From Delphinapterus leucas (Eukaryota; Chordata; Mammalia; Artiodactyla; Monodontidae), in assembly GCF_002288925.2 (NCBI RefSeq), contig NW_022098023.1:30995499-31059498 (forward strand): DNA of 64,000 bases, given 5' to 3'. The notes beneath the pieces are model-generated. The model ran no database searches and was not told the origin of the DNA. It saw only the letters and a list, made by a program, of their open reading frames with translations. Shown piece after piece: positions 1 through 17,570 of this stretch. How positions within the stretch are numbered: position 1 is the stretch's first letter; each line of letters starts with the position of its first letter. Position numbers and translations under genes: made by a program.

Positions 1-1978
<1,978 letters not shown>

Positions 1979-3798
1979 TCCCAGTATCCATTGGTTGGGA
2001 GTGGGGTGGGGTAGGGGATTGGGCTTGGAGGGAGAGGGCGCTAGTCTCTGACTATATGCTGGATCATGGTTCCTCTCAATACAGATGCTCCAGCAGCTCC
2101 TCTGTGTTCAATTCCTTTCTTGTACTTCCAAGTTCTTCATTGGTTCTGGACTGAGAAATCAGAATTCTCAGGAATTCTTAGAAATTCCCCAAATCATAAG
2201 TTAATTTGTATTTTTCATAGAGCTTCATCTGAGTGCTTTTAAATGATAATGAGTGACCATAATAATAAGTAGTAAATTATTTTTCTGTAATAGAGTCAAA
2301 CTAAATTTGCAGAGGTTTGGGGTAAAAGATAGTAATAAACAGATAGTTTATTGATTACTATGAATTAATATTATTTTGACAAGATTATATATTTTAATAA
2401 CATATAAAAATGATCTTTACTTGATATAGACATTTGACATTAAAATATTAAAAGAAGGAAACACAAAATAAAAGTTAAATAAATATCAAAGTATTTGAAA
2501 GATAACACCACAAATATGTAAAATATTTTAAAATTATTTTCCTTAAAACTAAATTTTAAAACACACAAAGCACTTATAATTCTATCCATTAGTCTTCATC
2601 TTTATTTTGTAACAAATATTCCATTTCATAGAAAAATTTCTTTGATTTTGTGACAGTGTTGGTAGAGTGAGTCCAAAAAAATCTTCAAGTTGAACTTTAG
2701 GCTATATATAACTTCATGAAACCTTCTTTCCTTTTTTAATAATGAAAATATTTCACTCACTTGCCCTGATTTGGTTTTACCATTGACATCTATATTGCTT
2801 TTGCTGATTCAGATTTTAGACCAGTTACTAATTCTCTAATATTCTACAACAGTATTCTTTTCTTCCCCTTGCATTTCTTCTGTTAAAGTATTTACAAACA
2901 TTGGAAAAAGTGAGCTAACATTAATGAGTTAACACAATATTCTTATATCCTAACACAGTTAACAGCACTATACAGAATCACGTGTGGAAATTGCCAACTT
3001 AAGAACTTATTTTGCTTCCAGAACTGTTATTTCTTTGAACAACAGTCTAAGGATTTATTTAAAGTATACAATGCATATATGTGTATTGATATTTATTTCA
3101 TTGGCAAGAATGATACACCCTTTGCAGTAGATGGGGTCACAAACACACACTTACAGCATAGCAACAGCCCTTGATTAGATCTGGACTGCTTCACTCCTCC
3201 CGGCTCATACCCTAGTTCTGGAAATGTCAATCTTATCCTTCAACTCTGCACCTCAGTGATTCCTGCACTTGCTCCCAACTTGACATCAGTCTATTTCTTC
3301 AAACTAGTAAACATCTTTATGGTGATTATTAAGCTTTAATTCTAGTAGGGGAATTGTAATCCTTTTTCTTGTTTACCCAACCGATTTTTTCTCTGGATTC
3401 AGAAAAACATAAAATTTTCCCAAATTGCTAGAAAAGAATCCCTTGTGGAAACTCGGTATATCACCTTTCATTCTCCCTATCTGGGGTGCCTCCAGTCATC
3501 AAGGCTCTCAGAATTCCATGGAGTAAATTGGCTCATTCATTACTCCTCTCTGCAGATAATTAGCATAAACTTTCTCTGTTCTCCTAAACTGACTATTATT
3601 TTCCTTTTGCTTCTCGTCTCCCCACATTTTATTGAATCTCTGATCTGCTGTTTTCTTTTTCCTAGTTATTTTTGTTCTTGTGGATTGAGATCTTTATGCT
3701 AATATCAGTGATATTTGGGGGGTTGAAAGGAGACAAATGTGAGACATGACTCTATCACTTTTACTCATGCCCTTTGTCACCCTTTCTGTGGGTTAACT
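1979..3798. other. Unique AT-rich DNA, nothing recognised
   Basis: No gene, RNA gene or repeat family is recognised here. The first 70 bases after the LINE-1 edge are G-rich (1998-2042) and the rest is AT-rich. Short open frames such as 3445-3702 show no family motif. Confidence 0.5.
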
Positions 3799-4041
3799 CA
3801 GGGGTCCCCAACCCCCACGCCACAGACCAATACAAGTCTGTGGCCTGTTAGGAACCAGGCCACACAGCAGGAGATGAGCGCCGGGCAAGCGAGCCAAGCT
3901 TCATCTGCCGCTCCCCATCGCTCATATTACCACCTGAACCATTGCTCGTATTACTGCCTGAACAATTCCCCCTTGCCAGTCCATGGAGACATTGTCGTCC
4001 ACGACACTGGTCCCTGATGCCAAACAGGTTGGGGACCACTG
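3799..4041 (+). mobile_element. hAT-Charlie non-autonomous DNA transposon (MER1-type)
   Basis: A 243-bp element starts 'caggggtccccaacc' and ends 'ggttggggaccactg', so its two ends are inverted repeats of about 15 bp with one mismatch. It is flanked by a perfect 8-bp target duplication, 'ggttaact', at 3791-3798 and 4042-4049, the duplication length expected of hAT transposases. The interior ('tgtggcctgttaggaacc', 'cttcatctgccgctcccc') matches the MER1A/MER1B family as I remember it. It encodes no transposase and would have been moved in trans. The small open frames inside it on both strands are incidental. Confidence 0.88.
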
Positions 4042-4265
4042 GGTTAACTTACCTACCCACAGCTGATAAGAGAAAACCTTATGTATTACACAACTCTACC
4101 CTGTCCCCCACATGTCACAGCTTAAAGAACAAATAATGTACTCTAGACACAAGCTGTATCTGTCAGATTCTCTCATTCAGATATTTTAAACTGGTTTAAG
4201 TAAAAAATAATCAGCTAGAGTAATCTCTAAGGTAGAAATAACTGACCCCTCTTTTTCATGTATCC

Positions 4266-4880
4266 CCATTTTTTCATTAATTTATTCAGCAGCTAATTAA
4301 TTGGGCACCTATTATGTACCTAGTTTGTGTAAGTACTATGATTAGAAAATGAATGATTCATAGTATCTGCCATCCAGTCTCATCTACAAGATAAACAAGT
4401 CAACAAATAATTATCCCATCATGCCTAACAAGGATATATTTACCAAATGTTTATAACACAGAGACAGAAGTGCTTATCTTACCATCAAGAAAGGCTTCAC
4501 AGAGGACCAGAAAATTGAGCTGTGACAGATAAGATGCAGGTGGGCAATACAGGGACAATATAAAAAATCTAGATGGAGAAAAGAGCATATCAACATCCTA
4601 GAGGTGAGAGAGAAAAGGATGTGTTCAGGATGAGCACAAAGTACCACAGGACTGGAGAATAAGGTGTTTGGGTGGATGGTACCATGTTTGTAGGTTAAAA
4701 GTGTAGACTGGAAAAGATAATGAGGGAGAAGTTTGGTATTTATTCTGAAGACAGGAAATTTTAGGCATGAGAGTGATGTGATTGTATTTGCATTTTTATA
4801 AGACAGTAGTGATGTTGTGGGGTTTTTGTGAGCAGCTGAGAGAGGTGCCAGGTTGAAGATTCTAAGAAAGCTCTCACATT
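4266..4880 (+). repeat. Ancient LINE-derived repeat (old L1M/L2-like, family not settled)
   Basis: Starts with the common mammalian motif 'ttgggcacctattatgtacc' (4298-4320). Later blocks cover 'aaggcttcacagaggacc', 'gtttggtatttattctgaag' and 'gagagtgatgtgattg', which occur in the same order in a widespread old mammalian repeat. Related blocks occur at 28.5-29.2, 39.4-40.6, 45.7-46.4 and 58.5 kb. Strongly diverged, with no target duplication visible. I am sure of the repeat and unsure of its name. Confidence 0.55.
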
Positions 4881-5287
4881 AATTCAGCAGAGAGGACACT
4901 GGCCCAAAAGTCATAGGCTTTTTTTTTAGTGGGGCTATCAGAAAAGTAAGTGTAGGTTTCACATTCTCCAAGAAGACTTTCCTGTGCACCCTATAAATCT
5001 GGGTGATATCTCTCGCCCTCTTGTTTTATAGCCTCCTTATAATAATCACACTATCAAAATTCCATATTTAGCTTTTAGGCATGTTGAAAGCAATAATGAT
5101 TTAAGCCTTATTCATACCTGTATAAGACCTAGTGAGACTTAGTGAGACTATATGGGTACTTATTGAGTAAACGAATAAATGCAAGGTAACTGTCTGAGAC
5201 TCCTCAAGCTGTCACTACCCTCTCCTGACTGCTATGAAATAGGAAGTGGCATATTTACATCAAAAACATAAACACCAGAGCATCTCA
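4881..5287. other. Unique DNA, nothing recognised
   Basis: About 400 bp of AT-rich sequence between two old repeats. No gene or repeat motif was seen. Confidence 0.45.
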
Positions 5288-5464
5288 TGTGTGGTAGCCA
5301 GACGAGCAGCAGCTGTATCACCGGGGAACTGGTTAGAAATGCAAATTCATGGAAACCACCCCAGGCCTATTGAATCAAAAACTCTGGGGTCAGGGGCCCA
5401 ACAGTTAGTATTTTAACAAGTTCTCCAGGTCATTCTGATGTAAGCTAAAGTTTGAGGACCACTG
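5288..5464 (-). mobile_element. MER5A-type hAT-Charlie element
   Basis: Ends in 'tttgaggaccactg' (5451-5464), the reverse complement of the MER5A start. The interior carries the family's blocks in order on the minus strand: 'ttctccaggtcattctgatg', 'actctggggtcaggggccca' and 'ggttagaaatgcaaattc'. This short non-autonomous hAT transposon is present in all placental mammals. The left end is decayed and no target duplication is clear. Confidence 0.82.
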
Positions 5465-6819
5465 ATGTATACCATTGCAAAAGTATCGTATGCCCTTGCA
5501 AAGAGATTACGTGCTATAAGTTCTTTTACTGCACTTGAAATCCTGTCTTGGTGTTCTGTAGCCCCAAGTCTGTAAACAAGGTTCCACAGGACAAGAAGGG
5601 TATGAAATGAAGACTTTTATTGTCATTGTCCTGAGTAGAAAACTCAGTAATCAATACTCATCCAGATATAGAAGATCTACATGCTAATTAACTTTATTTC
5701 ATGAACAAGTACTCATTGCATGGGACCAACGCAATGACTCTCCTGGGAAGTATAATTGAACTACATCACTCCTTAAGCCGACAGTTCTGACTTGCATTGA
5801 ATAGATGTGTCAAATCAGACCAGATTGCCACATTGACAGTCTATGGACTTCTTTGGTTCAATTCTCTAATAAATGAAAATGTGGCAATTGCTGTATTAGA
5901 ATCAGTAATATCTCATCAAAATGTATACTTGATCAATTTTATTTTCATTTCTTTTGATAACTGCCAGAATTCTAGCTCTCTCTGTCAGTCAGGCCAGCAG
6001 GATGTCCTAATCTCAATCTGAGTTAAAGTCTTTAAGGAAAATACTGCCAAGATGGTCACAATTTTTTGATTAAGCCAAATGAAAATGATAGTGCTAATAA
6101 AGACATGTTATTCTCATTCAAGCAAAGAGTGACAGTAAAAGTCACTCTAGGAGGGCTTATTCAAAAACAATTTCTTTTGCTCACTTCTTTTGCATCCGTA
6201 GTATTATAATCATTTCTTGTTCTGCTGTGTTCCACCTTCACAGTGAATATACATTACATAGCTCAAGCATACTGATTTTCACTTCATGAATCTATAAACC
6301 CTATAATTCTTACCCCAAACCTGGCAGTTTAACCTGTCTTTGGAGGAATGATTTAATAACAGAGACATGTAATGAGAGCTCTTATCGCTAAAATGTCACT
6401 GTATTTACAAAATATACTACAGGGCACTTACTAATATACTACAAAGTGCTGTCATAAATCATTTAGCCTAGGCTACACTTTAAAAAATACATTAATAAAA
6501 TAGACATGGTTCAGTATCCTTGGCTTTAAAACATCCATTTTTTTCTAATCTGAAATGTTTTGAGTGCTCTCAGTTACCACTTCATGTCTATTCTTTGTTC
6601 AATACTCTCTTGTTAAAGTTTTTTACCAAGCACTAGTTTGGGGATAGCTTACTGTACACTTTGACTGTATTTTTAGATAATACTAGTTATATGGGGAGTT
6701 AAGGAGAAAAAGAAAGGTAGGAAACAACTATTTATTGAATAAATGCTACTTATATCAATACTAATAACACTTCCATTGGTCTTTATCTACTATGTGAGAA
6801 GAACAGCACATAATCTCAC
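5465..6819. other. Unique AT-rich DNA, nothing recognised
   Basis: No gene or repeat family is recognised. A 74-codon open frame at 5797-6021 has no motif and is about what chance gives at this base composition. Confidence 0.45.
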
Positions 6820-7040
6820 ATGCCTAGTATGGGTAGGGTGCTAAGTAGATACTTAACATTCACAAGAAACTTGTAAAGTAGGTATTATGGGTTCCATTTT
6901 GTAGGACAGGAAACTAAGGCATGGATAAGGTAAGTGCCCTACCCCAGGCCTCAGGGCTAACTGGTGACTAAGAAAGGATTGGAACGCTAGTCTGCTTGAT
7001 CCTGAAAGCCATGGAATTCTAACGTGCTGTGCAATCTCTC
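6820..7040 (+). repeat. MIR SINE
   Basis: Carries the MIR order: 'cttaacattcacaagaaact', then 'taggtattatgggttccatt', 'aggaaactaaggcatgg' and 'ctaactggtgactaagaaag', matching the core and 3' half of this tRNA-derived mammalian SINE. Diverged, as expected for its age. Confidence 0.7.
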
Positions 7041-8301
7041 ACTCGTGTCTTGGGCATAGAGAGTGAGGGGTTTACATTTGCCCTTTGAGTAAACAGGAGA
7101 ATGATTAAATGGCCACTTGAGTTGGTGGCAAGAAGACATCCTTCCAGCTTATTTTTTGAGTAGAATCAGGGAACTCTGAGATCTATAACCTCAGAGGAAT
7201 CATAAAGAGTGTTATGAAAAGAAATCAGAATTTTGACTAAATTTTCCAAAGAAAGAGGGAGAAAGTGTTTTTCTATGACATCTTTGAAAATACTGCGAGA
7301 AACAATCACAAGCACTGGCATCGTGAGCCTGGACACTTAACCCTGTGCTCCTTTACTAAGCAGTCTCTTTCAACATCCACAGTTTTAGTCCTCAAAGAAG
7401 AACACTTAATATTCTAGGGTGGGGGGGGGGTGCGTGAATAACAAATTAGAGAGTGTGACTAAAGCAGTTTCTTTTCTACCTCCATTCTTATCCTGATTTT
7501 TCTTAACAATTACATGAACTTAGGTCACCTTAGGCCTTTACTGCAATCAAGCCCTAATAAAATGTTCATTATTAAAGTCGCTTTCCTCAAAAAATAAAGA
7601 CAACCAGACATTAGCTGCTTCCTGATAAAGGGACAAAACTTCTAAAGCACTCTTGCCGAAACTTAAATCAGGTTTTTATCAAAACTCTAGCTCAGCCTAC
7701 CAATATTAAGAAATGTAAGGGATAAAGATACATATTAAGCAATAAATAGGATACAGTTAGCAAAATGCAGAATGTGAGACACTCCGCGGAACAAAAGACC
7801 CAATTTCTTCAACAAATAAATTATAAGGAAAAAGAAAAAGACGTGATGGAGAAACTTTTATATTAAAAAGACAAATCAACCAGTTGCAATGTATGGAACT
7901 TGTTAAGATACTCATAGAAACTTTAAAATAAATTATAAAAATATTGAGGCAATATTTGATGATATTATGGGCTTGTTAATTCTTTAAGGCATGATCATGA
8001 AATATTAGAAATGATTTTGAGTCCTTATTTTTTAGAGATATGTACTGAAATATTTATAGGTGAAGTAATAAGATTTCTGATACTTCCTTCAAAAAAACTC
8101 CACGGAATTTATGAGGGAAAAGGTGGAAGTATAGGTAAAAGATTACAGGTCACATGGGGATGATTGTTGAAGCTAAGTCATGGGTAGTGTATGAGGGATT
8201 CATGATTATTCATTAGTCTCTACTTTTGTATATGCTTGAAATTTTCCATAACTAACAAAGATTTTTTAACATTGTTTTATCTACTTTAAAATCAACTTGC
8301 T
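7041..8301. other. Unique AT-rich DNA with a short poly-G run
   Basis: No gene is seen. An uninterrupted run of about ten G lies near 7421-7431. The remainder is AT-rich with no repeat family recognised. Confidence 0.45.
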
Positions 8302-8502
8302 GGAGTTTCCCTGGTGGCGCAGTCGTTGGGAGTCCGCCTGCCGATGCGGGGGACGCGGGTTCGTGCCCCGGTCCGGGAAGATCCCACATGCCACGGAGCA
8401 GCTAGGCCCGTGAGCCATGGTCGCTGAGCCTGCGCATCCGGAGCCTGTGCTCTGCAACGGGAGAGGCCACAACAGTGAGAGGCCCGTGAACCGAAAAAAA
8501 AA
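8302..8502 (+). mobile_element. CHR SINE, short form, sense
   Basis: Starts 'ggagtttccctggtggcgca' and runs through the tRNA-like head with an A-box-like stretch, the B box 'ggttcgtgccccgg' (about 8358-8371), then 'gagaggccacaacagtgaga', and ends in an A-rich tail at 8494-8502. CHR SINEs derive from a tRNA-Glu gene, are transcribed by RNA polymerase III and are moved by LINE machinery. No convincing target duplication was found, so it may be older than the other copies. Confidence 0.93.
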
Positions 8503-8752
8503 TAATGCTAAATTTTACCATACTTAATGAAAACATTTATCTCATGGCTTTATCAAAGTATAATTTTCGTATAATTGAATTAACTGATTTTAAGTATAAG
8601 TTTAGATGTTTCAACAAATATATACTGTCATGTAATCACCACCACAATCATGATATGAAACATTTCCATCACTCTCAGAAATTTTCTCTCATTCCTCTTT
8701 GCAACCAATGCTCTCCCACCCTCCTGGCTCCTAGCAACCACTGATATGCTTT
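8503..8752 (+). repeat. Old L1M-like fragment, orientation uncertain
   Basis: The blocks 'gtaatcaccaccacaatcat', 'catttccatcactctcagaa' and 'cctagcaaccactgatatgc' follow the order of a widespread non-coding segment of old mammalian LINE-1 (L1M) elements. Diverged, without clear ends. Confidence 0.5.
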
Positions 8753-9005
8753 AAATGAAACAGCAAGCCATGGAAAAGAAAATATTTGCAAAATATATAT
8801 CTAATAAAGGATTTGTACCTATAATATATAAAGAACTCTTACAACTCAATAAAACGACCCATGGAGGGGTGGGGGTGGGGAATGAGCAAAAGATTTTAAT
8901 GAAAACACTTTCCCAAAGAATAGAGGTAGAAAATTAAAGGATACCAAACATCGCTAGTATTAGTCAAATGCTTATTAAGGCCACAATAAGATACCACTAC
9001 ATACA
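8753..9005 (+). mobile_element. LINE-1 fragment, ORF2 C-terminus, sense
   Basis: The sense strand encodes a decayed C-terminal ORF2 segment: 'EKKIFAKYISNKGF' and 'YKELLQLNKT' near 8770-8860, then degraded sequence and 'gccacaataagataccacta' (8979-8998). It is older and more diverged than the LINE-1 starting at about 9023, which begins at a point much further 5' within ORF2, so the two are separate insertions. Confidence 0.7.
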
Positions 9006-9022
9006 TTCTACTGATGATAGAC

Positions 9023-11150
9023 TGGCCAGCATCACCCTGATACCAAAACCAGATGAAGGCATCACAAAAAAAGGAAATTCCAGGCCAATGTCCCTGATGA
9101 ACATAGATGCAGAAATCCTCAACAAAATGTTAGCAAGTCAAATTTTACAATACATTAAAAGGATCATACATCATGATCAAGTGAGATTTATCCCAGGGAT
9201 GCAGGGATGTTCCAATATCTACAATTCAATTGATATGACACACCACATTAAGAAGTTGAAGCATAAAAATAATATTATCATCTCAATAGGTACAGAAAAA
9301 TCTTTTGACAAAATTAAACACCGGTTTATGATAAAACCTCTCAACAAAATGGGTATAGAGGGGACATACCTCAATATATTAAAGGCCTTATAATGACAAA
9401 CCCACAGCCAACATCATACTCAATGGTGAAAAGCTGAAAACATTTCTTCTAAGATTAAGAACAAAGCATGTATGCCCACTCTCACTACTTTTATTCAACA
9501 TAGTATGAAAAGTCCTAGCCAGAGGAAACAGACAAGAAAAAGAGATGGAAGGAATCCAAACTGGAAAGGAAGAAGTAAAACTTTCTCTATTTGCAGATAA
9601 CAAGATTCTATATATAGAAAGTTCCAAACATGCTGCCAAAAAATATTAGAACCAATAAATGAATTTCAGTGAAGTTGCAAAATACAAAACTAAGATATAG
9701 AATTCTGATGAATTTCTATACACTAACAATGAACCTTCAGAAAGAGAAATGAAGAAAACAATCCCATTTACAATTGCATCAAAAAGAATAAAATACCTAG
9801 GAATAAATCTAACTAAGGAGGTAAAAAATCTGTACTCAGAAAACTATGAGACATTGATGAAAGAAATTGAAGACAATAGAGACAAATAAAAATATACTGT
9901 GCTCAGGGACTGAAACAATTTATATTGTTAAAATGACCATACTACCCAAGGCAATCTACAGATTCAGTGCAATCCCTATCAGAATAACAATGTCATTTCT
10001 GACAGAACTAGAACAAATAATTCTAAAAATTTTATGCAAACTCAAAGACTCCAAATAGCCAAAACAGTCTTTAGAAAGAAAAACAAAGCTGGCTGAAGGT
10101 ATCACAGTCCCTGATTCAAACTATACTACAAAGTTTCTGTAATGAAAACATTATGGTACTGGCATAAAACAGATTCATAGATCAATGGGACAGAATAGAG
10201 AATCTACAAATGAACCCACACTTACACGGGCAATTAATCTATGAAAACAGAGGCAAGACTATACAATGAGGAAAAGACAACATGTTCAATTAACAGTGCT
10301 GGGAAACCTGGACAATTACATGCAAAAGAATAAAACAGGAATACATTCTCACACCATATACAAAAATAAACTCAAAATGGATTAAAGAATTAAATGTAAG
10401 ACTGGAAACTATAAAACTCCTAGAAGAAAACATAGGTAGTAAGCTCTTTGACATCAGTCATAGCAATATTTTTTTGGATATGTCTCTTCAGGGAAGGGAA
10501 ACAAAAGCAAGAATAGACAAATGAGACTACATCAAACTAAAAAGCTTTTGCACACTATCAACAAATCAAAAGTCACATCTACTGAATGGGAGATGATATT
10601 TGCAAAGGATGTATCCAGCAGGGGGTTAATATCCAAAATATTACAAAGAACTCATACAACTCAACATCAAAAAAACAAGCAACCTGATTAAAAAATGGGC
10701 AGAGGACCTGAACAGACATTTTTCCAAAGAAGACATACAGATGACCAACAGACACATGAAAAGATGCTCAACGTCACTAATCATCAGGGAAATGCAAATC
10801 AAAACCACAATGAGATACCATCTCACACCTGTCAGAATGACTGTTATCAAAAAGACAACAAATAACAAGTGTTTGCAAGGATGTGGAGGAAAGGAACCCT
10901 CATGCACTGTTGGTGGGCATGTAAATTGGTGCACCTACTATGAAAAATAGTATGAAGTTTCCTCAAAAAATTAAAATAGAACTACCATACAATCCAGGAG
11001 TTCTACTTCTGGGTATTTTTCCTTATGGAACAAAAACACAAATTTGAAAAGATATGTGTGCCCCTATATTCATTGCAGCATTATTTACAAGAGCCAAGAT
11101 GTGGAAGCAACCTAAGTGGCCATCGATAGATGAATGGATCAACATGTGAC

Positions 11151-11181
<31 letters not shown>

Positions 11182-11263
11182 ATGCAATATTACTGAACCA
11201 TTAAAAAAAAATGAAATCTTACCACTTGTGACAACATGGATGGGCCTAGAGAGTATTATGCAA
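9023..11263 (+). mobile_element. LINE-1 fragment, sense, RT to C-terminus
   Basis: Begins at the ORF2 segment '[13 protein letters not shown]' and continues through the RT and the whole C-terminal region, stopping at about 11263, near the end of ORF2. The 5' half of LINE-1 and almost all of the 3'UTR are absent, and no poly(A) tail or target duplication is seen. An (AT)n tract lies at 11150-11177. A short perfect inverted repeat (9-bp arms, 11268-11276 and 11284-11292) lies exactly at the downstream edge. Confidence 0.9.
9023..11263 (+). pseudogene. LINE-1 ORF2 pseudogene (RT and C-terminal region)
   Basis: The longest open piece, 8968-9393, contains the RT motif '[12 protein letters not shown]', where LINE-1 usually has GFIPGMQG. 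Further on, the catalytic motif reads FADN (9590-9601) instead of FADD: the second metal-binding aspartate codon GAC has become AAC, a single transition. The cysteine-rich C-terminal motif is degraded near 10870-10920. Stops and frameshifts are frequent. It is therefore dead both by frame and at the active site. ORF2p is the endonuclease and reverse transcriptase of LINE-1; nothing functional is encoded here. Confidence 0.88.
11150..11177. repeat. (AT)n microsatellite
   Basis: An uninterrupted run of about 14 AT units inside the LINE-1, replacing the usual LINE-1 sequence there. It is likely to vary in length. Confidence 0.95.
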
Positions 11264-11432
11264 TGTGTAGTAACAGCTTCCTACTGTTACTAACCCTACA
11301 AGTGCTTTACCATCCCTTGTCAGCTTCTCTTAACTCTTACTCTCAGCTCTGTAAACAGTCCCTTCATTAAACGCTCTTCAGTTACTTCTTTTGAATGTGT
11401 CGTCTGTTTGCTGCTGGGACCCCGACCAATAC
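11264..11432 (+). repeat. LTR-like 3' end (tentative)
   Basis: 'cattaaacgctcttcagtta' holds an ATTAAA polyadenylation-type signal, followed by 'tttgctgctgggaccccgac' and 'caatacaa'. This is the usual form of the 3' part of mammalian endogenous-retrovirus LTRs. No matching 5' part, TG start or target duplication was seen. Confidence 0.35.
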
Positions 11433-11439
11433 AATGGTT

Positions 11440-13720
11440 TTCGATTTACATATCCACACTTGAGAATTCCTGTTTCATCCTTGCCAATACTTGATATAAA
11501 CAGATTTCTTCATTTGTGTCAGTTGGATGAGTGTGAAGTGAAGACCCAAGATTATCTTAATTTGAATTCCCTGATTAGAATTAGAGCATCTTTTCATGTT
11601 GGTTATTTAGATATCTTCCTCAGGGAATTATCTTTTCATCTTTATTGTTCATATCTTTTTGAATTGTTTATCCCTTTCTGATTTGTAGAAATTATATATA
11701 TGTCCTAAAAACTAATGCTGTGTCAGTTATGGGTGTTGCAAATACCTTTTAATACTTTGTGGCTTAAAAGAAAACTTTATTATGATATCTTTCTTAGTGC
11801 AGAATTTTTTGAATGGCATCTAATTTATCAATATTTATGTATTCATGTTTTTTGGCTTGCTTAGGAAGTTTTCCATGCTTCCATATCATTAAATCCTCCT
11901 GCTCTTATTTTTCTAAATTAAAAAAAATTCATCTTACATGTTTTATGCATCTGGAGTTTACTTTTGTTTACAGTATGTTGATAATAATGTTATTATCTTC
12001 CATATGGATAGCCAGTTGTTCTAACATCTTTCAATGAATAGGCTGTTCATTTCTCATTGAGTTGTAATGACACATTTGTCATTCAATAAGATTCTTATGT
12101 GCATTAGTCTGTTTCTATGCTCAATATTTTGTCCTACTTTTATATTTGTCTGACACTACATCAATATCAATGAGTATAAATCATTCTAGCTGTATAGATA
12201 TTTCATAACAGGAAATTCTATTTTATTTTTCCTTAAATTTTTAAAATTATTTTGGCCATTTATTTTCCTATGTGAATATTACAAGAAGCTGGTTAAATTC
12301 TCCAAAAATAAAAATCTGCTAGAACTTTTGCAGTGAATAAAAGTTTTAGATTAAAACCAGTGGATCTGACTTCTTTATAATATTGACTCTTGCCATTCTT
12401 CCATGATCACTGTATCTGTATGTGTGTGTCTATGTATATACATACGTATATGTTTGAGAGAGAAACAAATATGTGTTTGTCCCTTATTTAGTTCTCGATT
12501 TTGAGAACTCTTTCTGTAAAAATTTTGCATGTTTTTTTAGATTTATTCCTGAGTACCTTATATATTTTTGTTACTATTGAGGATGAGATCATTACTTTCT
12601 CTAATTGACTGTTCCTGGTACCTAGGAATGCTATGTACCAAAATTTCTATTTTGAGATTTAATTCAGTAAATTGTCTGAACACTTTTATTAGTACTGATT
12701 CAAATACTTTATTAGATTGATTTTATTTATGTATAATCTTATCATTTGTAACAGCTGTGATTATATTTCATCCTTTGCAATTCTTATACTTCCACTTTTT
12801 TTGGTTGTTGCTTTATTTTCTTTTCTGATTGCACTTCTACATTCTCTAATAAAATGTTTAATGGTAGGTGTAAAAACAGGTATACTCATCCTAGCTCCAA
12901 CTTTAAAGAAAGTGCTTCTAACCTCTCACCATTAAGTATGATGTTCCTTGTAATATATTCGCAGATAACTTTTGTAAGGTTATGGAAAATAATTTTTTTT
13001 ACAGACTGCTAAGAATTTGTATCATGAGTTGGAACTGAACTTTTTATGTACTTTTTCTACATCTATTTAATTTATCATTCTTCTTTTTTACTCAGTGTCA
13101 TCTCTCCAGTGAATTGTATTAAGAGATCAAACTATCCTTTCATTCATTGGGTAGATGCTTCAGTCATTACATTTGATGTACTTATATTTTATTATTTTTG
13201 TATCGACAATCATAAATGATATTTGGCCACAATTTTCCTTTCTTACATTGCCCTACCCATGTTTGGTAATGTATACTTTTGGTTGGGAGATGAGGAGTAT
13301 AGGAGTGACTTACAAGATTTATTTGTCTGTTTTGTTGTTGTTGTTTGGAATTTTTACTAATAAGAATCTAGATATAGAATTGTTTTAATTTCTCAATCAG
13401 GTAAAGTAAAAGGGCTTCATCAAGATGATGATTCATGCTTTTCATTAATTCTGGAAAATTACTTGCTGTTATACCATAGATTAGAATACCATCTTTACCA
13501 CATTTTCTCTCTGCCCTCCTTTTGGAATTCCAATTTTGGTTATTCTCATTCTAGCCCCAGTGCCATTTGATATCACATATTTGCCATTTCTTTATCTGTA
13601 TACTGAATTCTAGTTCATTTTTCAGTTCCATTTTCCAGTTCACGAATTTTCCAATCATCTGTGTCAAATCTGTTAACACATTCCTTGATGTCATTCAATG
13701 ACTTTTGTTCATTTTTAAAA
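11440..13720 (-). mobile_element. Ancient LINE-1 (L1M/HAL1-like), antisense, downstream part
   Basis: Diverged LINE-1 read on the minus strand. Blocks such as 'gagcatcttttcatgttggt' (11585), 'gaatggcatctaatttatca' (11810), 'ctctcaccattaagtatgat' (12923) and the ORF1-like 'gaattccaattttggttatt' (13524) occur in the order expected for antisense LINE-1. Between about 13440 and 13500 it passes from RT-like to ORF1-like sequence, which suggests an internal deletion or a HAL1-type structure. It is interrupted at 13720 by the composite LINE-1 and continues at 24462. Confidence 0.72.
13701..13720. repeat. Probable target-site duplication, left copy
   Basis: 'acttttgttcatttttaaaa' matches 'actgtttttcattttttgaa' at 24462-24481 at 16 of 20 positions. 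The two copies bracket the composite LINE-1 exactly at its poly(A) side and its 5'UTR side. T-richness makes some match likely by chance, so this is supporting evidence only. Confidence 0.55.

Positions 13721-17570
<3,850 letters not shown>

Noticed and set aside
2025..2045. Possible CTCF site in 'ggagagggcgctag'
   Set aside because: Only the right half fits the consensus, and it sits in a G-rich block where such matches are easy to find.
3739..4136. Small open frames with apparent low-complexity proteins at 3.7-4.1 kb
   Set aside because: They fall inside the MER1-type hAT element and its flanks.
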